From Batillaria attramentaria (taxonomy: Eukaryota; Mollusca; Gastropoda; Batillariidae): 64,000 nucleotides of DNA. Position 1 is the stretch's first letter; every line of letters begins with the position of its first letter. Made by a program: the position numbers and the translations under genes. The DNA lies in the NCBI GenBank assembly GCA_018292915.2, contig JACVVK020000213.1, positions 58,501 to 122,500 of the forward strand, in the 5' to 3' direction. The notes below the pieces were generated by a model. The model had not been told where the DNA came from, made no database searches, and worked only from the letters and a program-made list of their open reading frames with translations. Shown here in pieces: positions 25,401-34,578 of this stretch.

Positions 25401-28400
25401 GTGCACTGCCTTGAGATAAGTGGTGTATATATATAGATATACAAACCAAGACAGACGCCATTCATGCAATTTCTTTTGTTATTATTTATCTGTTTTTCGA
25501 TGCAATGTTTGTACATGTAATTGTATGTTTGTGTGGAATCTGTGTTGACAGACCTGTTGGAGCAGTTCTGTGCGACACCGACCATGCGCGCAGATTCTGT
25601 CTTGGTTCAGCTTCAGCAACTTCAGTCTGTGGCGAGATGCTGGCTACCTCTTGTCCATGCTGTCATCAAGGTAAGCATACGATTACATTCAAGGAATTTG
25701 GGCTTAACTCTTTTCTGAGAATTGTGCAGGAGAAGTGTTATGTGTATGTCGTTATGCTGTCTTCTCAAAACGCAGGTACACCAAAATTCCCCAAACTATA
25801 CTGTTTCATCAGAGGAGGTTAAAGAGATGATGATAGTCTAGACTGCAGTGTCTTAGATCAGACTGATGACATGGTACACAACAGATAGGACATTTTGTAC
25901 CGCGCACAAGTATCCTTCGTTTTTTACTCTTTTTCGGTTTTGGCCCTATGTCAGTATGTGTGAAAATCAGGCAACGGTTCCTTAACAGCTCATTGCAACA
26001 GACGCGAGTATAATCAAAGTGCAAAACTCCCATGAAGCCAGATTAAAATCCTTGCAGACGTCCATGAATTAATTGTGATTTTTAAGGGAGGCTACAGGTG
26101 CCCAACCCCAAACTTACATGATAGAAATTGAGCTAAGCATTTCGTACCACAAGTCTAGATTCCCGATTCTTTTGGTTCCCTCCCACCGCCCGCTTGCTTT
26201 CAGTTTGGGCCACTTTATGCAAGAATCCGGCAAAAATAATGGTTCTTTAACAATTGTTTAACAAAAGAGAGTACTGCATACATTCTCCTTTAAGTAGATC
26301 TGGATACGTTCATGTTTCTGCATTTTGAGAAAAGTCAGACGTTGACTGTTGCTGTGCAGGGGAATAGTTTTATGCATAACCGAGATGTAGCAATTGTGTA
26401 AACTTTGTAAACTGCATTTTACAGCTGCTGCGACAGACAGAGGAAGACCTGCAGCCTGTGATCATTGAAGCGTGCGGCAGCAGTCGACTGAGCGCGGCCG
26501 CCAAGAAAAAGCTGAGTCAGCAGACGTTCATGGCACCCAGGGAAGTCCGCCTGTTGCATTTGCTTCTTCGCCTGATTGAAAGCGAACATGTAAGTTGTTT
26601 TTGTTATTGTTGTTTCAGTTGTATAATTTTAGAGAGCAGTTTTCCATTCACTGGATGAGTGTGAAAGTGTCATGGCTTTTTTTCCCCCTAGGAGGGAGGG
26701 GGGGGGGGGGGTGTCTAATCGTTATGGTTACTCAACCCTGCAGATTCTTCTGTTATGATGTGGCATTTTTCAACAGCGTTCAGACCGGTACCAAAGCAAA
26801 CACACAAGCAAAACAAGAGAGTCTGTGGGACACATTGCACAAACGCATTGATTTTGTTTCCGATTTTTGTACATAACAATTAAAAGTGTCACTGTTTCCA
26901 TAACAAATGTAAATTTTATAAAATACACTTACTGGACATTTTCCCTGCTGACAGGCTTGTGACAGAAAGCAGCTGATGGAGTGTCTATGGGCGGCCATCT
27001 TTGCCCGAGAGACAACACGTGTTGTGGGACAAGCAGCCTTGTGGTGAGTTGGTGTAATGTATAATTTACTGTACATGTAGTTGTCCTCATGATGTCGTTT
27101 CGTGGGTGAGCGATTCAGTCTGTTAGGTTTAGCAGCCTCCTAACTCGTGATATTTTCCTGGTTATCATTTCCCAGCGTATTTTGGTTTGGTGCATTTTTG
27201 TACATCTGTGGACAATTACATTTTTCTTATTTCTGTGTGTGGTTGTGTGTCTCTCACTCTTTGTCTGGCTCACAGTTTGCATACATGTAAATATGTTTGT
27301 TGTCTGAGAATACTTGGCAATTTCTCCTTGAGGGATGAATAAAGTCTACCTTATCTTAATTCTTACCTAACCTTACCTTACCATACTGTACCGTTCTGTA
27401 TCTTAACTACATGTACCACCAGTTGGCTACTTGGAATATGACTTTCTGTGCTAGGTTCAAGGGAAGATGTCATATATCTGAACAAATTTAACAGCTCTTG
27501 CCAACAGCAGGCATACTTGCAGCTGCTTGTAAGGTATTAACGTCAGAGTTCTGTTTCAGCCGTTTGTTCGTGGGTCTGTGCGGAGCTGAGGGACATGTGG
27601 AAGAGGTTCGAGTCCTGGCTTACAATGTCATGCGCTGCAGATACCTCAACTATGTGTCCTTGACCTTTGCCATTGCTGCTGCCTGGCCCAAAGCTCTTAG
27701 CAGAAACGGTGGATCAGGTAAGAGCAGTATGTTGTAAATTTTACTAAAATCTGACGCACAAACAATTCTTGTAAGACAGAAAACTAAAGAAATGAATTGA
27801 TTTGATGAATTGATTTCTTTGCACGTGTTCCAAAACAGTATATGGCCATTGATCTCACCATGAGACGATCTTCAGCTCATCTGAAAATAGTCTAACAGTT
27901 ACATGGTAGGGGGATAAAGTTGTATCAGAAATACTTCAACAGGAGAAAAATTTCCTTGGGATCATTGTTTTAAAGGAAATTATGAATTTAATTTTCTGAT
28001 TATTTTATTACAACTGCCATTTAGGCAGAATGTCTTCTCACTTGATCATTACTCGAGGACATTGTACTTCATGATTTTTTTTGATTTTTTTTTTTTAATC
28101 TTTCTGTTTCAGTTGATGTTGGTATCCTGACTGTGATGGAACATGTTATCATGACCGTAATTTCAGCCAACCCGGCACTGGCAAAGGTGACGTGTTTCTT
28201 AGTGACTGTAATGTATTGTAGTGTGTGAGAGAATGTGTGTGATCTGCATGAGCGTGCGTGTTGGGTTCAGCCCATGGCACTTTAATCCAAGTATTTGGGA
28301 TAAAGCGCCTATATTAATGCGCTCATTATTATTAACTCATTCTACCCAGCGCCCGAGTAGACCACGGGCAGCCTTGCCTGCACTGCCAGCCTGCGCCCGA

Positions 28401-31292
28401 GCTGTACACGTGCATGAAACTCGTTTCGCGAAACCGGATCGTTTGCGGTAAAAGCTAACCTAAGAAACAGTCCAAGGGAAGTAACTCGTAGTCTACTTCC
28501 TTCCTGTTTGACGCACGGAAATTTTGAATCAGAGCGTTTTTCAGGCGCGTATTTGACAAATTTGTGAGCGCTATGTCCAAACATCGGCGCCTGACTGCCA
28601 AGCAAGTGGCAAATGAGATACTTATGGACTCAGATTCAGATTTTGAACCCGAAAATTTGGAAATATTGTCGAATTCAACGTGTTTAGACCTGCATGATGC
28701 TACAAGTCATCTTACTCTTAGTCAACACAAACAGTTGTACACAAATCTGCACTTCACATTCTCATAAAAACAAAACCAATGCACTAAACAATACCAAAAT
28801 CAAGTATAACATACAACAAATACTTGTTGGTCAATGTGTAAATTGTGGTGGATGTAGGATATAAACTGTTTGAGTTACAGGCTTTTTAGTGGAGTGACTG
28901 AAATTTCTTAGCAGTACAGCTGAGACCCCCCCCCCCCCCCCCCCAGGCTGGGGAGGCTGCTTAGCCTGTTATGGCTCAGGGTAGAAAGGGTTAATGCACT
29001 TATGTGACCAGACCCATTACCATTGCCATCTTTATGTTTTGCAGATCGGCCTTTGCTTTGAGCGACTGTGTGGCTGGGTCCCATCCGTCCAGGAGCCTCA
29101 GCACATCTTGGCACGACTGGTGGCTGAATTACAGCTGACGATTAAAACAGCCAGCGCCGAAACAGAAGGCAGAAAGTTCGAACTCTGTCGTGCCATAGAA
29201 CTGCTCTGTAGCACGCAGGAACCGCTGTGGGTGTGCAGTCATTTCGTCGACCGGCCGCTTCGCTCGGCTGCAATGAAATGGCTTGGTAGGGGGCTGGAGG
29301 GCGAATTGGTGCCGGAGTACCTGATTACGCTTTTCCGCGTGTTAGGTAAGTCTGGCATTTATTTCTGTATCTTGTTAACCCATGGTGTGATAAGGAAAAC
29401 AACATGTTTTTGAGTCATGTGTGTAACAAAGTGAGTCTGTGTTATCGTCCAGTGTGTCTGTGTTTGTGTTGGGAGCGATAGGGAGTAATCTATCACCTTG
29501 GCTTTTTTCTCGGAAATTACAAATAGGGGAAACGTCACATTTCGAACAATATTTTTTGAAAGGGCTATCCAGATATGAAGGTCATGGTCACATGGCCATA
29601 ATTAGAGTCTGAAAAGTCCTTATTTCCTCATTTTCTCACCACCCAGAATCGCCAGACAACCCAGGAGAAAATCCACTTAGGGCACTGGAGTTATGGAGGA
29701 CTTTTGTACAATAACAAATGTTTAAAATTCAATTTTCTTGAATGAGAACTTTCAAAAAATCAATTTTGAGGGTTGAAAATTAAGTATTCTGGATTGGGAA
29801 CTTTCACACAAATCAATTTTCCGGTGTGGCAATATCTGCAAGTTCCAGGTGAAGGGTAACCGTTGAGAGTACTTGTAACGCCATATGTAGAGCATAGGGT
29901 GTTCTCAGACCTGGAATACTCTCCCTCAATGAAGAATTACATGCACCTTTTTTGCTACGAAGTATTTACCATTATACTGACTATTGCTCCCCCCCCCCCC
30001 CCCCCCCCACAAACACACACACACACACACTGGGTTTTCCCACTTGCTCCCCTTGAATATCGTTAAAATGATTCTACCGATTTCAGCCAGTTTCTAGGTT
30101 GTGATAGATCTTGATGAGTGAGATAGATTAGAGTGCAGGATGTGTAGCATATGAAACAGTCGTAGCAGTTGTTAATTGTGTATTTTGATTTTTCTTGCAG
30201 GGGCTGTCATCAATCCGAGCTTCCAGTTTACCAAGGAGAACAATCTGATGCGGGGTCTGGAACAGTTCGTCTATCGACAGTGTCGAAAGATCCTCACCTG
30301 CGAACACAGTAAGTGCTGCTTTGCTCACGTCACCTTGCGTTTATCATACTGAGAAGCATCAGCATTCAGCAGTAATTGTTTGATATGTTAAGTTGTTCAC
30401 AACCATGCACCCTGTGTTTGTCCAGAGCCCTTGCATACCGTTGCCAACCACAGACCTAGACCCCAAGTGCTGATGCGTGAGGACACTGCTATTAAGCACC
30501 CACAACCCCATGTTATCTCCACACTCAGTGTAGCTGCTGTGCCCAATTTTACCAGTCAGAAATTTTTTTCCATAAAAGTGCTCTTTCAACCATACAAAAC
30601 ACAATCGGGAAACATCTGAAAAAGACCTCTTTTGAAAAAAAAAAAAAAAATCGAAAAATTGCTAAAATCGCTCGGTTGGCAAGGGTTGTGCACGCACACA
30701 GTGGCTGGGTGACGGGTGCATTCCGTGGCATGCGGTCAAGGCGGGCAATGATTTAAGATGACAGTGGTAGTGGATACATGAGGGATAGGGAGCGGATAGC
30801 CAAGGCTTTGCTTACGCAGTAGGGGAAGGTGACACAGAAGATAGCTGCCCCGGACCAGAACCTGTACTCTCAGTCACTTTTTTCTAAAACTCATCCCTGA
30901 ATAGACGCGTTCACATTTTTTTGAGTTTATAGGTAAGATAAGATAAGATAGATTTATTGCTTCTTAGTTACAATTAAGAAGGTGCACTCACAAGAACAAC
31001 TATTCCAACAGAAAAGTTGTCTTCTGTAAAACGTTAGTAATTTCTGAATAAGGAAGTTTTATGGTTATTGGTTTTGTGCTTCCTGTGTGCAGGGCATCCC
31101 GAGATCGAGCAGAGTTGTGCGGAGCTCCTGCTGCGCATGGCTCCGTTCAGAGCCAACTGGTTCTTCTCCATCTTGCACGCTTGGTGCAGGGCTCGCACCA
31201 CAAGCATTCCGAAGGAGTTCCACGACAGAATCATCGCCCTGGGCAACACGATAAAATCAAGAGGAGTCTATCTGTATTTGGATAATTTTTGA
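638..31292 (+). CDS. ICE1: Little elongation complex subunit 1 (ICE1), 22 exons, 5' end missing
   Basis: ICE1 is the scaffold of the little elongation complex (with ELL and ICE2), which supports Pol II transcription of snRNA genes in Cajal and histone locus bodies. Exons read from the sequence: 638-717, 1467-1501, 1979-2039, 2715-2778, 3579-3659, 4368-4477, 4986-5023, 14003-14085, 15736-15775, 16284-16427, 17559-17791, 18202-22475, 22958-23488, 24010-24713, 25552-25670, 26425-26589, 26955-27043, 27560-27717, 28113-28186, 29045-29345, 30201-30308, 31093-31292. All junctions keep phase; total 7,692 nt, 2,563 codons plus TGA. Identity rests on the N-terminal coil LKKKIIATDQLLRQYRAK, which matches the LK-KII-TD-LL--Y--K pattern I recall from human ICE1, and on the same architecture: coil, long disordered middle with SPxP motifs, helical C-terminus. 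Human ICE1 is about 2,270 aa. The start codon lies upstream of the window. All introns are GT-AG except 1502-1978. Confidence 0.82.
1502..1978 (+). other. ICE1: U12-type AT-AC intron of ICE1
   Basis: The intron starts ATATCCTTT, the minor-spliceosome AT-AC donor consensus, and ends with AC at 1977-1978. TTCCTTAAC, the U12 branch-point consensus, sits at 1961-1969, so the branch A is about 10 nt from the 3' end, the normal U12 distance. Splicing here joins CTT G|AG TGT GAA and keeps the coiled-coil frame. Other nearby acceptors either enter a stop codon or give a non-coil frame. No GT donor near 1501 rescues the frame. Confidence 0.85.
3735..4085 (+). mobile_element. tRNA-headed SINE, family 3
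   Basis: Head GATCGGTGGTCTAGTGGTTA with a degenerate box B, then AGAATTTTTCCTTCTCGTAC, a TCCTCCCCCTCTGCTTTGG body, GTGTGTGAGAGAATGTGTGT and the tail ATTGGGTAAAGCGC. Copies at 12871-13216, 40610-40987, 54261-54625 and 54714-55000. ICE1 intron after exon 5. Confidence 0.65.
4670..4895 (+). repeat. Two-copy ~107-bp tandem duplication
   Basis: TTTCTCTTTCC, a T run, AATGCTTGAGCATGACGAGA through GTTGAAAGATGTGTGTTGCTG occur twice with almost no differences. ICE1 intron between exons 6 and 7. Confidence 0.85.
6165..6170 (-). terminator. Possible poly(A) signal of the nested Ig gene
   Basis: ATTAAA on the minus strand, about 185 nt after the TGA at 6356-6358, is the first reasonable polyadenylation hexamer seen downstream. 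No strong GU-rich element is evident. Confidence 0.3.
6356..6835 (-). CDS. Single-Ig-domain type I membrane protein nested in ICE1 intron
   Basis: This 159-residue protein lies antisense inside the ICE1 intron 5024-14002. Residues 1-21 are a signal peptide (LLLLLVILATSATA, likely cut before Q22). An acidic stub (DEEEE) follows, then one Ig-like domain with Cys48, Trp59 and Cys101 (HGQYLC, the usual YxC context) and N-glycosylation sequons at N65, N74 and N83. A transmembrane helix spans about 127-149, and the short tail QKRRKKKPEV acts as a stop-transfer. ATG at 6833-6835 has a good context (A at -3, G at +4); the frame is open further upstream but without ATG. A strong acceptor (T-run then GCTGTTACAG) at 6902-6930 on this strand implies a spliced 5' UTR exon beginning at 6901. 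It resembles small adhesion or receptor proteins; I do not recognise a specific orthologue. Confidence 0.72.
   Translation of the reverse strand: MAASRYFLLLLLVILATSATAQDEEEEPLTLSALITAVQLGETTEVTCETSLEGLSVIWYVGNTNTSGNRIPANESLQMHAINGTLMIVSTTKNFHGQYLCQTSDGAHKLIAEIHVYEMPTYFTEGMIIVGINAGLVVIFFGCAVYTFFQKRRKKKPEV
6902..6930 (-). promoter_or_regulatory. Predicted 3' splice site in the 5' UTR of the nested Ig gene
   Basis: Read on the minus strand, a ~19-nt T run is followed by GCTGTTACAG. The exon would begin at 6901 with ATGACTGCAGCACCCTAA, a five-codon upstream ORF that ends before the main ATG at 6835. This suggests that the first, non-coding exon lies at higher coordinates in the same ICE1 intron. 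Confidence 0.5.
11205..11405 (-). mobile_element. Family 3 SINE tail fragment
   Basis: TGTGTAGGCGCTTTTCCCAA through CACGTGAATCGCACGCATCC to GCGTTTATTTTTCAAATTTGG, the minus-strand 3' part of family 3. A shorter piece is at 7008-7078. Both are in the ICE1 intron 5024-14002. Confidence 0.5.
11609..12025. mobile_element. MITE with ~45-bp terminal inverted repeats and TA duplications
   Basis: The left end (CCGGTGTAGCATCCGGTCCG, continuing through GGTCCCCCC and CTGAAGTAGTCCCCCG to about 11653) is repeated in reverse complement at about 11984-12025, with few mismatches. TA borders both ends (11607-11608 and 12026-12027), the target of Tc1/mariner or related DDE elements. The 417-bp interior has a (GT)n tract at 11732-11769 and no transposase. 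It lies in the ICE1 intron 5024-14002. Confidence 0.7.
12041..12352 (+). repeat. 35-bp minisatellite, about 9 units
   Basis: Near-identical units of GCAGATGCACTCTAGTGGGT plus TTACCACTTTGTACT. The bases on either side (GCTTTGCAGATGC before, GTCACTAAATGTTTCACACTTTT after) resemble a single-copy version at about 3207-3277, so the array arose inside a dispersed repeat. It starts 15 bp after the MITE that ends at 12025. Confidence 0.9.
12871..13216 (+). mobile_element. tRNA-headed SINE, family 3
   Basis: Starts GGCGGTCAGTGGCGTAGAGA; contains GGTTTGAGTCCCACTTGGGG, a CTCCTTCCCCCTCCGCTTTG body and TGTGTGAGAGAAGGCTTGTG. Diverged tail. ICE1 intron 5024-14002. Confidence 0.6.
13683..13742 (+). repeat. 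(CA)n microsatellite
   Basis: About 29 CA units. Similar tracts in this large ICE1 intron are at 7921-7952, 11732-11769 and 12800-12840. Confidence 0.95.
14159..14605. mobile_element. hAT-like MITE (CAGTGTTCCC ends)
   Basis: CAGTGTTCCC at 14159-14168 and its reverse complement GGGAACACTG at 14596-14605 bracket 447 bp containing AGGGTCCTTGGGACCCT hairpins and a TGTGCGT-rich right part. A related degenerate copy lies at 24737-25165. No clean 8-bp target duplication is visible. It is in the ICE1 intron between exons 8 and 9. Confidence 0.5.
15143..15660 (+). repeat. 32-bp minisatellite, about 16 units, with acceptor-like core
   Basis: Units read TTCTATTTCAGAAGTAAAGT then ATTTACTGGTCA, with A/G variation at one site. 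Each contains a pyrimidine tract with CAG, followed by AAGTAAAGT, so acceptor-like and donor-like signals alternate. The array ends 75 bp before the true acceptor of ICE1 exon 9 (15735). Confidence 0.95.
16583..17080 (+). mobile_element. tRNA-headed SINE, family 2 (full length)
   Basis: The head has a box A-like TAGTGTAGTGGTTAGCAC and a box B GGGTTCAAATCCC, followed by a ~430-bp body ending CTGGCAAAAAGAGTTGGGGC and an A-rich tail. The same unit is at 42061-42601 and, truncated and inverted, at 37184-37393. It lies in the ICE1 intron after exon 10. Confidence 0.75.
18202..22475 (+). CDS. ICE1: ICE1 giant exon coding for the disordered central region
   Basis: This 4,274-nt exon encodes about 1,424 residues (roughly 324-1747 in window numbering). 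The acceptor is TTTCAG at 18196-18201 and the donor GTAAGC follows 22475 (phase 2). The frame is also open upstream from 18022, but that part is intron. Composition is Ser/Thr/Glu/Pro/Lys-rich, without predicted folded domains or membrane segments, as expected for the long disordered middle of ICE1. Internal repeats are visible: four copies of an R-I-T-R-Q/R-x-S motif (near 18561, 18941, 19096 and 19681), four AGDL(S/T)P units at 21148-21210, a duplicated GLGS(E/K)GL motif near 21500-21560, and two SPSxxRPxST copies at 22198-22300. A Lys/Arg patch PTKRRVARKAKKPSPP near 19940 may serve nuclear import. Confidence 0.82.
22958..24713 (+). CDS. ICE1: ICE1 exons 13-14: SPxP motif, basic nuclear signal and degenerate repeats
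   Basis: Exon 13 (22958-23488) opens with a hydrophobic and proline-rich motif, FSMFLEMPDPVLPLPPSPIP, which resembles the earlier one ending exon 11 (IDSMFGSLLPLHSPLPVSPV, 17733-17791). Human ICE1 has comparable LPPPLLSPVPSPP segments, so these are probably conserved docking motifs. A strong basic cluster, KSRRKRKKKKRGGK, lies at about 23257-23298. Exon 14 (24010-24713) contains about six degenerate copies of a roughly 17-19 residue unit with the core VS(M/V)VTQKKG. The intron between them carries a pogo-like MITE. Junction phases (2 in, 2, then 1 out) fit the frame. Confidence 0.75.
23735..23912. mobile_element. pogo-like MITE with TA duplications
   Basis: Left end CAGTCAAACCTGTGTAAGGC and right end, reverse-complemented, CAGTCGAACCTGCCAAGGCG, both continuing into GGTCACC. 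TA flanks each end (23733-23734 and 23913-23914). The CAGTC(A/G)AACCT terminus is like that of pogo/Tigger elements. It is 178 bp, non-coding, in the ICE1 intron between exons 13 and 14; related short motifs recur internally (GGTGACC). Confidence 0.7.
24737..25165. mobile_element. Degenerate relative of the 14159-14605 element
   Basis: It starts CAGTGTTACCC, then shares AGGGTCCTAGGGACCCTAT, a GAGGGT(T/C)CTTTTGTAA segment, and a right part with gtgtcccctgagacac and gtgcgcactttacgcac, all parallel in order to 14159-14605. The right terminus has lost the GGGAACACTG end. It begins 23 bp inside the ICE1 intron after exon 14. Confidence 0.45.
25552..31292 (+). CDS. ICE1: ICE1 C-terminal helical domain, exons 15-22
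   Basis: Eight exons encode the last 404 residues. The sequence changes sharply from disordered to dense, Leu/Ala/Trp/Cys-rich amphipathic helices, for example LLHLLLRLIESEH, KQLMECLWAAIFARETTRVV and WLGRGLEGELVPEYLITLFR. This suggests a HEAT-like or other all-helical fold. Exon borders are 25552-25670, 26425-26589, 26955-27043, 27560-27717, 28113-28186, 29045-29345, 30201-30308 and 31093-31292; the protein ends SRGVYLYLDNF before TGA at 31290. One weak donor occurs (AAG|GTGACG after 28186). A folded C-terminal region is also present in vertebrate ICE1. I cannot assign a precise fold by eye. Confidence 0.75.
28190..28331 (+). mobile_element. Family 3 SINE tail fragment
   Basis: GTGTGTGAGAGAATGTGTGT through GGGTTCAGCCCATGGCACTT to ATAAAGCGCCTATATTAATG. 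It abuts the piggyBac derivative (TTAA at 28332) and starts a few bases after the exon 19 donor of ICE1. Confidence 0.55.
28336..28990 (+). mobile_element. piggyBac deletion derivative with TTAA target duplications
   Basis: TTAA flanks both ends (28332-28335 and 28991-28994). The termini are inverted: CTCATTCTACCC on the left and, reverse-complemented, CCCTTTCTACCC on the right (10 of 12 match). Inside, 28573-28767 encodes 64 residues starting MSKHRRLTAKQVANEI and DSDSDFEPEN, a typical acidic piggyBac transposase N-terminus, then a stop. The catalytic core is missing. A C homopolymer lies at 28927-28944. It sits in the ICE1 intron 28187-29044. Confidence 0.75.
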
Positions 31293-31840
31293 ATGAGATT
31301 AGTATACCAGAGGAGTATTTAGACAGAATCATCTCCCCTTGGCAACTCAAGAGAATCAAGTAGACTGAATGACTGTGTTTTTGGTCATGTGGATGAGAGT
31401 AGTGGACCGCCGGAATAGAATCGTCTCTATTGTCTCTGTGGGCAGCGCAATAAAATTAAACTGTGTATAGAGGATTCTGGATGAATCAGAGTGTGTATGC
31501 CAGTGACACAGAATCCTTTCCCTCGGCAATGTATTATCCCTGGTAGTGCTGAGCCCAGAATATTCCAGGCTATGGCTTTTTCAGCAGAAGACAAAGGGTT
31601 AAAATCAAGGAGACTGTACCTGTATTTTGAGAATTTTGGAACAGAGGAATAACAGCTTGTGATGGTTGAAACCAAAGCATGTTGCCTTTCAAAGTCTAGT
31701 GAATCTTTTCCATCATGCGAGGCTCACACCACAAGGATGCCAAAGGAGTTACGAGTCAGAGTTATCTCCCCAGGCAACACTTTGAAGGAGAGTGTTCCTG
31801 TGTTTTGGAGAATTCGGGATGACCGCAGTGTTGACACCTG
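31207..31840 (+). repeat. Decayed ~98-bp tandem copies of the ICE1 terminal coding segment
   Basis: Units begin at 31209 (coding), 31307, 31406, 31500 and 31740. Each opens CC--AGGAGT----GACAGAATC or a decayed form and contains relatives of CTGGGCAACACGATAAAATC and TATCTGTATTTGGATAATTT. Spacing is 98, 99 and 94 bp, then a longer step with insertions. The last unit also keeps the upstream GGCTCACACCACAAGGATGC segment. Only the first is translated. Confidence 0.75.
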
Positions 31841-32393
31841 ATGCTCTGAACCATGGCAGTATGTTTGTGTTGGGTCAGCATCGACAGAAAGAAAGGCGTC
31901 GTTTTTCGCGGATATACAACATGTGGTACACTGCATGACATAACAGTTGATGACGGATTGCAGATTTGACTTTTGACAATACATGAATCCAGCTTGACGC
32001 TTCAAGCAGGTCTTCTGGTGTTGCTACTCACTGTTGACTACACTCAAACTAAATGTGCTGATACCTTGATCTAAAACCAAGGTTGGTAAATTTCAGCACA
32101 TACAAACACCACAAACACGTACACAGAAAAATCATAGCGCCTCTATGGAGAATTGCTTGCAGAGATAAGACGCACGATGCAACATGCAGTCAACTCTGAC
32201 GTGTGCGAGAGATTCGGTGCCATATAGGGGCTGTGCGTGTGGTGTCTGTGAGCACTGAAAATTTTCTGCCTTGGTTTCAGATCTGGTTGAGAAGTACAGA
32301 TGTTGCATGTGTTAATGCTGTTTGATGCATTATTTCGAAACTGTGGGTGCAGCTGTTGTGAAGTTTGTCTTCATTGTAAGAGCATGCCACTCC

Positions 32394-32430
<37 letters not shown>

Positions 32431-33039
32431 CATGCACGCACATGAAGGAGAGAGAGAGCCTGATGATGATCCGTGTGTGTGTGTTAACTGTGCGCTTGAA
32501 ATAGTGGTGATGTTAATATATCATGAAAGAGAAAGGAGAGAAGCCTACATTTTCTCAGGTTTAAAAATAGTAGAGTAATGATTGCTGACTTTCCACTGAT
32601 ATTCTTTTCCCCATCATGGCTGCTACTCGTAAAATCTAGTCCTATTTATGGTGTCAACTTGTACATTGTATGGTAAAGTGTACATGAGGTACTGTATTTC
32701 CGCAGTGTTTGCGGTTGCCGGTGAACCACTGTGTCTGCAACTTTATAAAAGTTTTTTTTTTTTATTACAAAATGGACAGTGTATGCATGCATATTTTGTG
32801 GGGATACGTGACTGTTCACTCCAGCAGCCTGAGAGAGTATTGTTTTCAATGGTGTGTGTGTGTGTGTGTGTGTGTGTGTCTGTCATGCACCTCAGGCTAT
32901 GATTTTGGGGCAGGTTTGTTGTGTTATAATTTTGTTTGTCATTTGTTTTACTGCTAACAGTTCAAATTTTGCTTAAACACAATTCAGTTACTTCATCCTA
33001 TGTAAAACTTGTTGACATCTCTTTGCAAGCATTTTCAGT

Positions 33040-33290
33040 TTTGTCACACCCACTTTACTGAACTCTCTGCCTGCAAATCTGAAAAACATGCCTACAACTA
33101 CAAGCAGTCTTAAAGCGTTCCTATTTCACAAAGCCTTCCAGTAATTTCCTGTTTAACTAGTCAGGTTTACCAGTGTATTACTGTCTGTATTTGTAAAATA
33201 TGCATGAGTGTCGTTAGTGATCTGCATGTTGTGTTTTATTGTTAAATGCGCCCTATACCATTTATTTTTATGTACCACATAAAAAAAAAA
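33040..33290 (+). mobile_element. 3' remnant of a non-LTR retrotransposon ORF
   Basis: In one frame the sequence reads LLNSLPANLKNMPTTTSS then LKAFLFHKAFQ and stop at about 33144. This matches the NSLP...S...FK..L....F C-terminal signature of CR1/RTE-type reverse transcriptase ORFs. It is followed by about 140 bp and an A run at 33282-33291, as expected of a LINE 3' end. It is inside the ICE1 downstream region. Confidence 0.5.
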
Positions 33291-33297
33291 CAAGAAC

Positions 33298-33299
<2 letters not shown>

Positions 33300-33341
<42 letters not shown>
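33300..33341 (+). repeat. (GT)n microsatellite
   Basis: About 20 GT units after the LINE 3' remnant; another tract at 32396-32427 changes to (GC)n. Confidence 0.95.
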
Positions 33342-33844
33342 CTGTCAGATTTAATCTTGAGATATTACAGCTGGTAGTCTTTCATGGTTGGTGATCTTTT
33401 GAAGATCATACAAGTTGATTCGCAGATAGTGTAATTGGTTTACATGTCAACTACGTAACATTCCAGATAAGGAGAAAGTAATGCATGTGGCACTGCTTGT
33501 ACTTTCCTTTTGCTGATCTGATAGGAAATTTAATTTTTGTTTGATGTTTATGAGTGGATGTTTGCTGTTTGTTCAGCGAAAATAGCAAAAACACTCACGT
33601 GTGAAATTAGCCTTAGGCTGGCCTATCCTGAATGTGATCTGTTGGTTCTGTTGTCACTAATTCATGTATATAGGAAGTTAAGTTAAGGTGTGTGTGTGTG
33701 GGGGAGGGGGGGGGGGAAACTCTTTAAATGTCTCAGTGGGGTTGCAGTAAAATATAGTTGTGCCGGAGCTGGCCTTGAAGTATTGTTTGTTACTGGTTTT
33801 ATATCATGGATGTAAGTGGATTTCAAGCTCTTGTGTTTATCTGG

Positions 33845-33906
33845 AATAAAGAATGAAAAAAAAAATCCCTTATTACTAGAGATGTGTGTGTGTGTGTGTG
33901 TGTGTG
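33845..33906 (+). terminator. ICE1: Candidate ICE1 poly(A) signal with GU-rich downstream element
   Basis: AATAAA at 33845-33850, followed at about 35-55 bp by a long (TG)n tract. This would give a ~2.6-kb 3' UTR. An earlier AATAAA at 31449, inside the decayed terminal-exon repeats, is an alternative that would give a UTR of under 200 nt. Confidence 0.35.
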
Positions 33907-34578
33907 CACTTTATTTGTTGTTGTTTTAGTTAGTTTGTTTCCTATAACTATATCCTGAGGTAAATGTAATGACTTGACCTGGAATAAAATGGATCTGCAA
34001 AAGCACTCCTAACTAAATGACCAATAAGCATGTGTTTGTTTGCAAAAATCCTCATTCAGTTTAATTGCTAATGATTCCTGCATATCCACATCTCACAGTA
34101 GCCTAAATGTCACACCTTATGCACAGCATAATATTAAAAAAATTGTCTCTATTGGTTACCCGCCACTCATAGTATGAATTCCACTAAATATTGTACAGAA
34201 TTGTTTTTTAAATCTGTAGAATTTTTTTTTTAATGGCAATTTATGGCTGTTTGTCAGCGCGGCTTTGTAATTTTATGCCAAGTAATTGTGAAAACGGTGA
34301 AAAATGAGCCTAGCATGCGGACTATTTGTATTCATGCACGGCTGGCACAAGAGCCAGCAGACGACAGAGGAATGATCAATGAGGGGGTAGGTGGTCGCTG
34401 CTAGCAAAACAGCGGAACATTTGATTTTGTCTACTTTCACACTACACATGAGTCTTTACATTTCTAGGGTGTCTTGTGCAGGGTTATGTTTAACAGGAAT
34501 ATATAATTCTAGCGTTTGAAATCGGTATCTGTGCAGCACAGAATTAAAATAATAATAATAATTACGAGATAGCCAACG

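Larger units (their letters stand above)
31293..34578 (+). other. ICE1 3' UTR and intergenic region converging on transporter A
   Basis: Holds the decayed terminal-exon repeats, GT microsatellites, a LINE 3' remnant and candidate poly(A) signals at 33845 and 33984. ICE1 (+) and transporter A (-) are convergent. No other gene seen. Confidence 0.6.
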
